Assembly (NCBI GenBank): GCA_030536515.1
Contig: JAUNPV010000004.1
Location: 78,173-142,172, forward strand
From: Eubacteriales bacterium
GTDB lineage: Bacteria > Bacillota > Clostridia > Oscillospirales > Oscillospiraceae
Direction: 5' to 3'
DNA length: 64,000 nucleotides
The notes below the pieces were generated by a model. It was not told the origin of the DNA. It searched no databases and saw only the letters and a program-made list of their open reading frames with translations. Shown here in pieces: positions 34,764 to 43,500 of this stretch; the stretch's first letter is position 1; each line of letters begins with the position of its first letter. The translations under genes and the position numbers were made by a program.

Positions 34764-36905
34764 TTACGCAAGGACCTCCAGCTTCACCGCCGGGCCAAAG
34801 GTTCTGGGGGTGTGGATGGTGTCGAACTGGATGATGTAGCCCTCCTGGTCACGGGGGGTTCCGATAACGCTGCCCTCGCCGAACACCGGGTGGCGGATGC
34901 GCTTTCCCACCCACTGGGAGAGCCTCGGAGTCCCCTCTCCCCTGCCCTCGGTTTTGCTGATGCTCTCCCGGGTCCGCTCCTCCAGCGCCGGGTCCAGAGG
35001 CACGGCGTAGTCCACGTTCTCCTTTTCCGCATTGAACAGGAACCGGCTGGGGCTGCGGAAGGAGCCGTCGTAGTTGCTGCCGGCGGCATCTGACAGCAGC
35101 AGCCGGTCCTGGGCCCGGGTGAAGGCCACGTAGGCCAGCCGCCGCTCCTCCTCCAGCTTTTCCCGGGTGTTGGCCCGTTTCCCGGGGAATATCCCCTCGG
35201 ACAGTCCCGCCAGGAACACCACCGGAAATTCCAGCCCCTTGGCGGCGTGGACGGTCATCAGCTTCACCGCCTGGGTCCGCTCGGTCTGGTCCATGTTGGT
35301 AAACAGGGCCGCATGGTCCAGGTAATTGCCCAGGGTCACCGTTTCTCCTGCCTTCCGCTGGAAATCGTAAATGGCCTGCTTTAATTCCGCCAGGTTGTCC
35401 AGCCGCTCCTCCTCGGCGCAGGTCCGCAGCATATCCTCGTAGCCGCTTTCGCTGAGAACCTGGGCCAGCAGGTCCGTCAGGTCCAGGCCGTCGTAAATGG
35501 CCCGGAATTTTTCAATCAGCCGCACATAGTCCCTGGCCCGGCTCCGGCGGAACAGGTCCGTTTCCAGATTGGAAGCCAGCGCCTCGTAAAGGCTGCACCC
35601 GTAGAGCTGGGCGTAGTCCTTCAGGGCGGCAATCCGGGTCCGGCCCACCCCCCGGCGGGGGTCGTTGACGGTGCGCAGGAAGCTGACATCGTCGCCGCTG
35701 TAAATCATTCTGAGGTAGCACAGCACGTCCTTGATTTCCTTGCGCTTGTAAAATTCCACGCCGGAGTAGAGGATGTAGGGGATTTTATTGCGAATCAGAG
35801 ATTCCTCAATGGCCCGGGACACATAGTGGGCCCGGTAGAGCACCGCCATGCCGGACATTGGCTTTCCCGCCTCCCGGAGGGCGCGGATGTTGGCGGTAAT
35901 CCAGTCCGCCTCCAGGGCGGCGGTTTTGGCGTGGAAGTACAGGGGCTTGGGGGCCGAGGGCCGGACGGCGGTGAGCTGCTTTTTAAGCCTCTCCCGGTTT
36001 TTGTCGATGAGGGCGTTGGAGGCCGCCAGAATCTCCGGGGCCGAGCGGTAGTTGGTGTTCAGGTAGATGGTTTTCACATTTTCATGGCGGGCGTCAAATT
36101 CCAGAATGAATTTCACATCGGCCCCCCGCCAGGTGTAGATGGTCTGGTCCGGGTCCCCCACCACGAACAGATTTCTGTGGTAGCCGGAGAGAATGTCCGC
36201 CAGGGCGTACTGGTCCTTGTCGATGTCCTGAAATTCGTCCACCATGATGTATTCCAGCCGCCGCTGCCACTTCTCCCGGACCTGACGGTCCTGCTCCAGA
36301 ATGTAGAGGGTGAAGTAGATGAGATCGTCAAAATCCAGGCCGTAGCACTTGCGCTGCTCGTAGAAGAAGCGGTACATGACCTTGTCTTTCAGGGTGGCGG
36401 CCTCCTGGGCCAGCTTCAGCAGGGCCTCGGGGCTGCCGATGAGGGTTTTCACATAGCCCCGGCCCCCCTTTCGCCAGCCGATGTGGTCGATGGCCTCCTT
36501 GATGGTCATGTCCCGGCTGGTGAGCCCCAGGTCCTCAAAGACCCAGCGGAGCATGGCCTCCTTGTCCTCCTGGTCCAGGACGATGAAGGTGCTGGGGTAC
36601 TGGACCACATGGCAGTCCTCCTTCAATAGTCCCACACAGAAGCCGTGGAAGGTGGTAATGCGCCCCAGGTCCCGGTCGGGCAGGAACCGGCGGATGCGCT
36701 TTTTCATCTCAGCGGCGGCCTTGTTGGTGAAGGTGACGCAGAGGATGTTGGCGGTGGAAATGCCCAGCTGGTCCACCAGGTACAGATACCGGGCGGTAAG
36801 GGTCCCGGTTTTACCGGACCCGGCCCCCGCCACCACCCGGACCGCCCCCTCGGTGGTCATCGCCGCCTGCCGCTGGCTTTCGTTCAGCTTTTCCAAATAC
36901 TCCAT
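34764..36905 (-). CDS. pcrA: UvrD/PcrA-type SF1 DNA helicase
   Basis: This is a 3'-5' DNA helicase of repair and replication. The 713-residue protein has Walker A VVAGAGSGKT, MVDEFQDID, GDPDQTIYTWRGA, VKLMTVHAAKGLEFPVVFLAG and VAFTRAQDRLLL, in order. The C-terminal segment resembles PcrA's RNA polymerase-binding Tudor-like region (VGKRIRHPVFGEGSVIG). The ATG is preceded by AGGAGGATGCACC. Its promoter shares a block with that of addBA. Confidence 0.95.
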   Translation of the reverse strand: MEYLEKLNESQRQAAMTTEGAVRVVAGAGSGKTGTLTARYLYLVDQLGISTANILCVTFTNKAAAEMKKRIRRFLPDRDLGRITTFHGFCVGLLKEDCHVVQYPSTFIVLDQEDKEAMLRWVFEDLGLTSRDMTIKEAIDHIGWRKGGRGYVKTLIGSPEALLKLAQEAATLKDKVMYRFFYEQRKCYGLDFDDLIYFTLYILEQDRQVREKWQRRLEYIMVDEFQDIDKDQYALADILSGYHRNLFVVGDPDQTIYTWRGADVKFILEFDARHENVKTIYLNTNYRSAPEILAASNALIDKNRERLKKQLTAVRPSAPKPLYFHAKTAALEADWITANIRALREAGKPMSGMAVLYRAHYVSRAIEESLIRNKIPYILYSGVEFYKRKEIKDVLCYLRMIYSGDDVSFLRTVNDPRRGVGRTRIAALKDYAQLYGCSLYEALASNLETDLFRRSRARDYVRLIEKFRAIYDGLDLTDLLAQVLSESGYEDMLRTCAEEERLDNLAELKQAIYDFQRKAGETVTLGNYLDHAALFTNMDQTERTQAVKLMTVHAAKGLEFPVVFLAGLSEGIFPGKRANTREKLEEERRLAYVAFTRAQDRLLLSDAAGSNYDGSFRSPSRFLFNAEKENVDYAVPLDPALEERTRESISKTEGRGEGTPRLSQWVGKRIRHPVFGEGSVIGTPRDQEGYIIQFDTIHTPRTFGPAVKLEVLA

Positions 36906-36959
36906 GGTGCATCCTCCTGATATTCCCCGCCTGCAAGGCAGGGCGGTTTGATATTTCAA

Positions 36960-36998
36960 ATTGTATCACAGCATCCGTCCAATAAAACGGGTACAATT
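36960..36998 (-). promoter_or_regulatory. Promoter of pcrA, sharing a 39-bp block with addBA
   Basis: The minus strand has an extended -10 (TGATACAAT) preceded by AATTGTACCC and TTGGACGGAT. It aligns without gaps to 27199-27237 (27 of 39 positions). Confidence 0.6.
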
Positions 36999-37013
36999 AC
37001 AGAAAAATAGCAC

Positions 37014-37042
37014 TTGCATTATTCCACCGGCCGTGGTATAAT
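37014..37042 (+). promoter_or_regulatory. Sigma-A-type promoter of the aro operon
   Basis: TTGCAT and consensus TATAAT have a 17-bp spacer; the start should lie near 37049, about 24 bp before the leader peptide. Confidence 0.82.
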
Positions 37043-37072
37043 GTCCGCAGCTACAGGACGGAGGACAATTCC

Positions 37073-37135
37073 ATGGTCATGGTCAATGCTGCACAGTTTT
37101 ACTTTAGCTATTACTTTTTTACCGGTAAAAAGTAA
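37073..37135 (+). CDS. Aro operon leader peptide, Phe/Tyr-rich (20 aa)
   Basis: GGAGGA lies 7 bp upstream of an ATG opening 20 codons and a TAA. Residues 9-16 read FYFSYYFF, seven aromatic residues in eight codons, using both Phe and Tyr. This is the hallmark of a ribosome-mediated attenuator for Phe and Tyr, and the operon downstream makes exactly those amino acids. The last codons overlap a hairpin (CTATTACTTTTTT with AAAAAGTAATAG). The peptide itself is probably not functional. Confidence 0.85.
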   Translation: MVMVNAAQFYFSYYFFTGKK

Positions 37136-37141
37136 TAGAGA

Positions 37142-37218
37142 TTTGTGCTGCAACCCTTTTCCTGCTGCAAAACCGTATTTTCGCCGCCGCACGAATTTCT
37201 CGTGCGGCGGTATTTTTT
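37142..37218 (+). promoter_or_regulatory. Attenuator: antiterminator and rho-independent terminator before aroF
   Basis: The terminator pairs CCGCCGCACGA (37184-37194) with TCGTGCGGCGG (37200-37210), then TATTTTTT. An alternative pairing matches TTTGTGCTGC (37142-37151) to GCCGCACGAA (37186-37195), 9 of 10 with one wobble, which would break the terminator. A ribosome at the leader stop codon would cover the first strand, favouring termination. A ribosome stalled on the Phe/Tyr codons would leave it free. Confidence 0.8.
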
Positions 37219-37232
37219 AGGAGATGACAGTT

Positions 37233-38234
37233 ATGATTGCAATTTTAAAGCACGACGCAACCCCCAGCCAGGTGGAGCATCTGGTGAGCTGGCTGAAAAA
37301 TATGAATCTGGACGTCCACATTTCCCAGGGCGCCGAGGTCACGGTCCTGGGTCTGGTGGGCGACACCAGCCGGGTGGACATGGACCTGCTGAAAAGCCTG
37401 GACATGGTGGATTCCGTCAAGCGGGTGAGCGAGCCCTTCAAGCAGGCCAACCGGAAGTTCCACCCCCTGGACACCGTGGTGGAGGTAGGCGGCGTAAAAA
37501 TCGGCGGCGGCCATTTCGCCATGATTGCCGGTCCCTGCTCCGTAGAATCCGAGGACCAGATTATTGAGGTGGCCCAGGCCGTCAAGGCCTCCGGGGCCAA
37601 CATTCTCCGGGGCGGCGCCTTCAAGCCCCGGACCTCTCCCTACGCCTTCCAGGGCATGAAGGGCGAAGGCATTCAGCTGCTGATGAAGGCCCGGGAGGCC
37701 ACGGGCCTGCCCATCGTCACGGAGATTATGAACATCTCCACTCTGGACCTGTTTGCGGACGTGGACATCATCCAGGTGGGCGCCCGGAATATGCAGAATT
37801 TTGACCTGCTGAAGGAGCTGGGCAAGACAAACAAGCCCATTTTGCTGAAGCGGGGCCTGGCCAACACCATCCAGGAGCTGCTGATGAGCGCCGAGTACAT
37901 TATGAGCGAGGGCAACGACCGGGTGATTCTCTGCGAGCGGGGCATCCGCACCTTTGAGACCGCCACCCGGAACACCCTGGACCTGTCCGCCGTGACGGTG
38001 CTGCACAATCTGACCCACCTGCCCGTGGTGGTGGACCCCAGCCACGCCACCGGCAAGGCCAACCTGGTGGCCCCCATGGCCTACGCCGCCGCTGCCTGCG
38101 GGGCCGACGGCATTATGATTGAGGTCCACAACAACCCCTCCTGCGCCCTGTGCGACGGCGCGCAGTCCCTGACCCCCGTCCAGTTTGACGCACTGAACAA
38201 AAAGGTGCAGAAAATCCGCGAGGCCATCCTATGA
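37233..38234 (+). CDS. aroF: 3-deoxy-7-phosphoheptulonate (DAHP) synthase
   Basis: This is the first shikimate-pathway enzyme, joining erythrose-4-phosphate and PEP. The 333-residue protein is type I-beta: an N-terminal ferredoxin-like domain (about 1-65), used for Tyr/Phe feedback in the Thermotoga enzyme, precedes the TIM barrel with GPCSVES, RGGAFKPRTSPYAFQG, VQVGARNMQNF, LLKRG and VDPSHATG. I prefer the ATG at 37233, 9 bp from AGGAG, over the ATG at 37224 that nearly touches it. Stop overlaps tyrA (ATGA). Confidence 0.95.
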   Translation: MIAILKHDATPSQVEHLVSWLKNMNLDVHISQGAEVTVLGLVGDTSRVDMDLLKSLDMVDSVKRVSEPFKQANRKFHPLDTVVEVGGVKIGGGHFAMIAGPCSVESEDQIIEVAQAVKASGANILRGGAFKPRTSPYAFQGMKGEGIQLLMKAREATGLPIVTEIMNISTLDLFADVDIIQVGARNMQNFDLLKELGKTNKPILLKRGLANTIQELLMSAEYIMSEGNDRVILCERGIRTFETATRNTLDLSAVTVLHNLTHLPVVVDPSHATGKANLVAPMAYAAAACGADGIMIEVHNNPSCALCDGAQSLTPVQFDALNKKVQKIREAIL

Positions 38235-39061
38235 CCGTTGGAATTTTAGGGCTGGGCCTCATCGGCGGCTCCATGGCCCGGGCCTATGCCATGGCGGGCC
38301 ACACGGTGCTGGCCGCCGACACGGACGAGGCCATGCTGTCCTTCGCCATGCTGGCGGGAGCGGTCCACGGGCGGCTGGATGCGGAAGGCATTTCCAAATG
38401 CGGCCTTCTTCTGCTGGCCATCTACCCCGACGGCTCCGCCGCCTGGCTGGAGGAAAACGCCCGTTTTGTGTCCAAGGACGCTCTGGTGCTGGACTGCTGC
38501 GGCACCAAGGAAAAAATCTGCGCCCGGTGCTTCCCGGTGGCCGCGCAGTTCGGCTTCACCTTTGTGGGCGGCCACCCCATGGCCGGGTCCCAGTTTTCCG
38601 GCTTTAAGTACAGCCGGGCCACCCTGTTCCGGGGTGCGCCCATGGTGCTGGTGCCGCCGGTGTTTGACGATATTCTCCTGCTGGACCGGGTGAAGGCCGC
38701 ATTGGCCCCCTGCGAATTCGGCTCCTTCTCGGTGACCACCGCCCGGGACCACGATAAAATGATTGCCTTTACCTCCCAGATGCCCCATATTTTGAGCAAC
38801 GCCTTTATCAAATCCCCCACTGCCCTCCATCACAAGGGCTTCTCCGCCGGAAGCTACCGGGACCTGACAAGGGTCGCCTGGCTGAATCCCCAGATGTGGG
38901 CGGAATTGTTCCTGGACAACCGGGAAAATGTGCTTTTTGAGCTGGATACCTATATGAATCATCTCGCCGCCTACCGGGACGCCATTGCCCGGGGCGACGA
39001 AGCGGAGCTGACACGCCTGCTGGAAGCAGGCAAAAAGCAGAAGGAGGCGGTGGACGGATGA
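38231..39061 (+). CDS. tyrA: Prephenate dehydrogenase
   Basis: It oxidises prephenate to 4-hydroxyphenylpyruvate in the Tyr branch. The 276-residue protein starts with the NAD-binding GILGLGLIGGSMARA, carries DCCGTKEKIC and the family GHPMAGS signature, then the C-terminal helical dimer domain with FSAGSYRDLTRVA. It has no fused chorismate mutase or ACT domain, so transcriptional attenuation is the visible control. It overlaps both neighbours by 4 bp. Confidence 0.94.
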   Translation: MTVGILGLGLIGGSMARAYAMAGHTVLAADTDEAMLSFAMLAGAVHGRLDAEGISKCGLLLLAIYPDGSAAWLEENARFVSKDALVLDCCGTKEKICARCFPVAAQFGFTFVGGHPMAGSQFSGFKYSRATLFRGAPMVLVPPVFDDILLLDRVKAALAPCEFGSFSVTTARDHDKMIAFTSQMPHILSNAFIKSPTALHHKGFSAGSYRDLTRVAWLNPQMWAELFLDNRENVLFELDTYMNHLAAYRDAIARGDEAELTRLLEAGKKQKEAVDG

Positions 39062-40092
39062 CCACAGTGCCCGTAACAGCGTCCAAAAACTACAATATTG
39101 TCATCGGCCACGGGCTTCTTGGCACCATCGGCACGGAAGTGCGGAAGCTGGGGAAGGCGGAAAAAATCTGCATCGTCAGCGAAACCACCGTCTGGCCTCT
39201 GTATGGGGAGATCGTGCAGGAGAGCCTGGAGCGGGAGGGGTTTGCCGTCTGCTCTTATGTGTTCCCCGCCGGGGAGGCCTCCAAGAATGGCACCGTCTTT
39301 TTGGAGCTTCTGAATTTCCTGGCCGCCCGGCAGCTGAGCCGGTCGGATATGATTGTGGCCCTGGGCGGCGGCGTGGTGGGGGATCTGGGGGGCTTTGCCG
39401 CCGCCTGCTTCCTCCGGGGCATCCGGTTCGTCCAGGTCCCCACCACATTGCTGGCCGCTGTGGATTCCTCCGTGGGCGGCAAAACCGCCATTAACCTGCC
39501 TGCCGGGAAGAACCTGGCGGGGGCCTTCTGCCAGCCCAGCCTGGTGCTGTGCGACCTGGACACCCTGGCTTCCCTGCCGGAGGCAGTTTTCCGGGACGGC
39601 TGCGCCGAGGTCATCAAGTACGCCATGCTCTACGACCCGGCCCTCTTTGCCTATCTGGAGGAAGCGGGCCCGGGCTTTGACCGGGAGCAGGTGGTCAGCC
39701 GGTGCGTCACGCTGAAGCGGGACGTGGTCCGGGAGGACGAATTTGACACCGGGGCCAGAATGAAGCTGAATCTGGGCCACACCGTGGGCCACGCTGTGGA
39801 GGCGGAAAGCGCCTTTGCCCTGTCCCACGGCCAGGGGGTTGCCATTGGCATGGCCGTCATCTGCCGGGCCGCAAATATTCCCGACTGTGGCCGTCTGCTG
39901 GCCCTGCTGGAACGGTTCGGCCTACCCACTGACACCCGGTATCCGGCGGAAGTCCTGATTTGTCATATGCTGTCCGACAAAAAGCGCACCGGCGGCACGG
40001 TGAATCTCATCATTCCCCGGGCCATTGGGGACTGCGCCGTGGTGCCCACCCCTGTGGACCGGCTGGAATCCATCCTGGAAGCGGGGCTTTGA
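39058..40092 (+). CDS. aroB: 3-dehydroquinate synthase
   Basis: It converts DAHP to 3-dehydroquinate with NAD and a divalent metal. The 344-residue protein shows the NAD site LGGGVVGDLGGFAAACFLRG, VPTTLLAAVDSSVGGKTAIN, the metal region RDGCAEVIKY and NLGHTVGHAVE with its histidine ligands. It overlaps tyrA by 4 bp and ends one base before the aroA start codon. Confidence 0.96.
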   Translation: MTTVPVTASKNYNIVIGHGLLGTIGTEVRKLGKAEKICIVSETTVWPLYGEIVQESLEREGFAVCSYVFPAGEASKNGTVFLELLNFLAARQLSRSDMIVALGGGVVGDLGGFAAACFLRGIRFVQVPTTLLAAVDSSVGGKTAINLPAGKNLAGAFCQPSLVLCDLDTLASLPEAVFRDGCAEVIKYAMLYDPALFAYLEEAGPGFDREQVVSRCVTLKRDVVREDEFDTGARMKLNLGHTVGHAVEAESAFALSHGQGVAIGMAVICRAANIPDCGRLLALLERFGLPTDTRYPAEVLICHMLSDKKRTGGTVNLIIPRAIGDCAVVPTPVDRLESILEAGL

Positions 40093-40093
40093 T

Positions 40094-41287
40094 ATGGACA
40101 TTACCATTTACCCCAAAAAGCTGACGGGGACCGTGGCCGCCATTCCCTCCAAGTCCCAGGCCCATCGGCTGCTGATCTGCGCCGCCCTGGGCCGGGGCCG
40201 CACCACCCTCCTCTGCCCGGAGACCAACCGGGATATCGAGGCCACCGCCGGATGCCTGCAGGCGCTGGGAGCCAGAATTGTTCGGACAAGCCTGGGGTTC
40301 GAAGTGGAGCCTATCGAAACCCCCTGCAAAAATCCGGTTTTGAACTGCCATGACAGCGGCTCCACCCTCCGGTTTTTGCTGCCGGTAGCGGGAGCTCTCG
40401 GCTGTGGGGCGGTGTTTCAGCTGGAAGGGCGGCTGCCCAAGCGGCCCCTGTCCCCCCTGTGGGAGGAGCTGGAACGGATGGGCTGCCACCTGTCCCGGCC
40501 CACGGCGGACACCGTCCGCTGTGAAGGGCAGCTGCACCCCGGCGATTTCACCATCGACGGCGGCGTTTCCAGCCAGTTCATCACCGGGCTGCTGCTGGCG
40601 GCGGCCATTCTGCCGGGAAAAAGCCGGGTCATCCCCACGGGGAAGCTGGAATCCCGGCCCTACATTCAAATGACCCTGGACGCTCTGGAAGCCTTTGGGG
40701 TCCGGTCCCGGGACCTGACCCTGGAAGGGGGACTTCTGCGGTCCCCGGGGACCCTGGCGGTGGAGGGGGATTGGAGTAACGCCGCCTTTTTCCTGGCGGC
40801 CCAGGCTCTTGGCAGTCGGCTGGAGGTTACGAACCTCTCCCCTGCCTCGGCCCAGGGCGACCGGGCGGCGGCAGAGCTGATTCCCCAATTGTCCGATTTT
40901 TCCACCATTTCTGCCGCTGACATCCCGGATTTGGTGCCCATTTTGTCCATCGTGGCCGCCTGCAACAAGGGGGCGGTGTTCACCGATATCCGGCGGCTTC
41001 GGCTGAAGGAGTCCGACCGGGTGGCCTCGGTGATTGCCATGGTGGAGGCCCTGGGAGGCCGGGCGGAGGCCGATGAAAACAGCCTGACCGTCTACGGCAC
41101 CGGCCTGACCGGCGGCACCGTGGACAGCGTGGGCGACCACCGCATCGCCATGTCCGCTGCCGTTGGTGCCACGGTCTGCACGGAAAGAGTGACCATTCTG
41201 GGGGCGGAATCCGTGGGAAAGTCCTATCCCCAGTTTTGGGAGGAATACCGCCGGTTAGGAGGAAATTATGAGCAGTACCTACGGTGA
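40094..41287 (+). CDS. aroA: 3-phosphoshikimate 1-carboxyvinyltransferase (EPSP synthase)
   Basis: It transfers the enolpyruvyl group of PEP to shikimate-3-phosphate. The 397-residue protein has IPSKSQAHRLLICAAL, SGSTLRFLLPVAGAL, the GGVSSQFITGLLLAA loop, NAAFFLAAQ and RLKESDRVASV. The start is the ATG of MDITIYPKK; frames reaching further upstream run into aroB. The last 20 bp contain the ribosome site and start of aroC. Confidence 0.95.
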   Translation: MDITIYPKKLTGTVAAIPSKSQAHRLLICAALGRGRTTLLCPETNRDIEATAGCLQALGARIVRTSLGFEVEPIETPCKNPVLNCHDSGSTLRFLLPVAGALGCGAVFQLEGRLPKRPLSPLWEELERMGCHLSRPTADTVRCEGQLHPGDFTIDGGVSSQFITGLLLAAAILPGKSRVIPTGKLESRPYIQMTLDALEAFGVRSRDLTLEGGLLRSPGTLAVEGDWSNAAFFLAAQALGSRLEVTNLSPASAQGDRAAAELIPQLSDFSTISAADIPDLVPILSIVAACNKGAVFTDIRRLRLKESDRVASVIAMVEALGGRAEADENSLTVYGTGLTGGTVDSVGDHRIAMSAAVGATVCTERVTILGAESVGKSYPQFWEEYRRLGGNYEQYLR

Positions 41288-42356
41288 AAATTTGAAATTA
41301 TCCATTTTCGGCCAGTCCCACGGCCCCGCCGTGGGCATGACCCTGGACGGCATTCCGGCGGGTCTGCCTGTTGATTTTGCTGAATTGCAGGCCTTTCTCA
41401 GCCGCCGAGCCCCCGGGCAGAACGCCTGGTCCACCCCCCGGAAGGAGGCGGATGCCCCGGAGTTCTTAAGCGGACTGCTGGACGGCTTCACCTGCGGGGC
41501 CCCCATTGCGGCGGTCATCCGAAGCAGCAACACCCGGTCCGGGGACTATGCGGACCTTACTGACTGCCCCCGGCCCGGCCACGCCGACTACACCGCCCAG
41601 GTGAAATACGGCGGCTTTCAGGACCCCCGGGGCGGCGGCCATTTCTCCGGCCGGCTGACAGCTCCCCTGTGCATCGCCGGAGGTCTGTGTAAGCAGTGGC
41701 TCCGGGCGGAGGGCGTTGAAATCCACGCCCACATTTACGCCATTGCCGCCGTGAAGGACCTGCCCTTTGACGACCTGCACCCCCAGACAGAGGACATCGG
41801 GACGGACTTTCCGGTACTGGACCCTGCCGCCGGTGAAAAAATGCGGGCGGCCATTGCCGCCGCCCGGGAGCAGGGGGACAGCGTGGGGGGCATTGTGGAG
41901 TGCGCCGTCACCGGTCTGCCCGCCGGTCTGGGAGAGCCCATGTTCGGCGGCATGGAGGGGCGGCTGGCCCAAATTCTCTACGGCATTCCCGCCGTGAAGG
42001 GCGTGGAATTCGGCGCAGGCTTCGCCGCTGCGGCCATGCTGGGCAGCGAAAATAACGACGATTTTACCATGGCAGACGGCCAGGTCCGCACCTGCACCAA
42101 CCACTGCGGCGGCATTCTGGGCGGCATTTCCAACGGGATGCCCCTGATTTTCCGGGCGGCCTTCAAGCCCACCCCCTCCATCTCCCGGCCCCAGCTCTCC
42201 GTGTCCCTCAGCCGGGGAGAAAGCCGGGTGCTTGAGGTCCATGGCCGCCACGACCCCTGCATCGTGCCCCGGGCAGTGCCGGTGGCGGAGGCCGCCGCCG
42301 CAATCGCCATTTTTGATTTATTCCTTGGAAATACCCAAACAAACAGGAGGAAATAA
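41268..42356 (+). CDS. aroC: Chorismate synthase
   Basis: It makes chorismate from EPSP with reduced FMN. The 362-residue protein has SIFGQSHGPAVGMTLDGIPAG, the SRRAPGQNAWST segment, YGGFQDPRGGGHFSGR and the flavin-site GILGGISNGMPL. It starts 20 bp inside aroA after GGAGGAAATT. The shikimate order in this operon is not the pathway order. Confidence 0.96.
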   Translation: MSSTYGENLKLSIFGQSHGPAVGMTLDGIPAGLPVDFAELQAFLSRRAPGQNAWSTPRKEADAPEFLSGLLDGFTCGAPIAAVIRSSNTRSGDYADLTDCPRPGHADYTAQVKYGGFQDPRGGGHFSGRLTAPLCIAGGLCKQWLRAEGVEIHAHIYAIAAVKDLPFDDLHPQTEDIGTDFPVLDPAAGEKMRAAIAAAREQGDSVGGIVECAVTGLPAGLGEPMFGGMEGRLAQILYGIPAVKGVEFGAGFAAAAMLGSENNDDFTMADGQVRTCTNHCGGILGGISNGMPLIFRAAFKPTPSISRPQLSVSLSRGESRVLEVHGRHDPCIVPRAVPVAEAAAAIAIFDLFLGNTQTNRRK

Positions 42357-42357
42357 T

Positions 42358-43500
42358 ATGGAATTGAAGGATTTACGTGGAGAAATCGACCAAATTGACG
42401 AGGAGCTGGTCCGTCTGTTCTGCCAGCGGATGGACGTGGCCGCCCGGATTGCCGATGTGAAAAAGGAGCAGCATCTGCCCATTTTCGTCCCGGCCCGGGA
42501 GCGGGAAAAGCTCCAGGACGTGGCGAAAAAGGCCGGACCCGACATGGAAAACTACACCCGGGTGCTGTACTCCATGCTCTTTGAGCTGAGCCGCAGCTAC
42601 CAGAGCAAGCGAAACGGGGCTGTCAGCCCCCTGTACGGCGAAATCACCCGGGCCATTGAGAATACGCCCAAGCTCTTCCCCCAGGCCCCCATGGTGGCCT
42701 GCCAGGGCGTGGAGGGAGCTTATTCCCAAATTGCCTGCGAAAAAATGTTTAAAAACCCCTTTATCCTGTATTTCAAGAACTTTGAGGCGGTTTTCTCCGC
42801 CATTGACCAGGGGATGTGCCAGTACGGCATTCTGCCCATTGAAAACTCCACCGCCGGGTCTGTGAAAAAGGTCTACGATTTGATGATTCAGCACAATTTC
42901 TCCATCGTCCGCACCTTCCGCCTGAAGGTGGACCACAATCTGCTGGTCAATCCCGGCACCAAGCTCTCCGACATCCGGGAGGTCTACTCCCACGAGCAGG
43001 CCATCAGCCAGTGCCAGGACTTTTTGCAGAGCCTGCCCGGAGTCAACGTGATTCCCGTGGGCAACACCGCCATTGCGGCGGAGATGGTGGCCTCCTCGGG
43101 CCGGAAGGACGTGGCCGCCCTGTCCAGCCGGTCCTGCGCCGAGCTGTACGGCCTGAGCTGCCTGGCCGCCGCCGTCCAGGACAAGGGCAACAACCGGACC
43201 CGGTTCATCTGCATCAGCAAGAATCTGGAAATCTATCCCGGCTCCGACAAGACCAGCATTATGATGATTCTCAACCACAGGCCCGGCGCTCTGTACAAGG
43301 TGCTGGCCCGGCTTTACACCCTGGGCATCAACGTGACCAAGCTGGAATCCAGGCCCATTCCCGACCGGGAGTTTGAGTTCATGTTCTATTTCGACCTGGA
43401 AACCTCCATCTACTCCGGGGAGTTTGTGCAGCTGATGTGCGAGCTGGACGAGCTGTGCGAGGAATTTAAGTATTTGGGCAGCTACACCGAGGTGGTCTGA
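42358..43500 (+). CDS. pheA: Bifunctional chorismate mutase / prephenate dehydratase
   Basis: The 380-residue fusion makes phenylpyruvate. The N-terminal AroQ-type mutase (about 1-90) has the LRGEIDQIDEELVRLFCQRM helix. The dehydratase domain (about 110-290) carries GVEGAYSQIACEKMF and the NRTRF motif. The C-terminal ACT domain (about 300-380) has LESRP, the Phe-binding site for feedback inhibition. AGGAGGAAATAAT precedes the ATG, and the stop overlaps the next start (TGATG). Confidence 0.96.
   Translation: MELKDLRGEIDQIDEELVRLFCQRMDVAARIADVKKEQHLPIFVPAREREKLQDVAKKAGPDMENYTRVLYSMLFELSRSYQSKRNGAVSPLYGEITRAIENTPKLFPQAPMVACQGVEGAYSQIACEKMFKNPFILYFKNFEAVFSAIDQGMCQYGILPIENSTAGSVKKVYDLMIQHNFSIVRTFRLKVDHNLLVNPGTKLSDIREVYSHEQAISQCQDFLQSLPGVNVIPVGNTAIAAEMVASSGRKDVAALSSRSCAELYGLSCLAAAVQDKGNNRTRFICISKNLEIYPGSDKTSIMMILNHRPGALYKVLARLYTLGINVTKLESRPIPDREFEFMFYFDLETSIYSGEFVQLMCELDELCEEFKYLGSYTEVV

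Noticed and set aside
37073-37135. Aro leader as a T-box
   Set aside because: No GGTGGNACCGCG T-box sequence or stem-I signature is present; the elements are a coding leader, a hairpin and a terminator.
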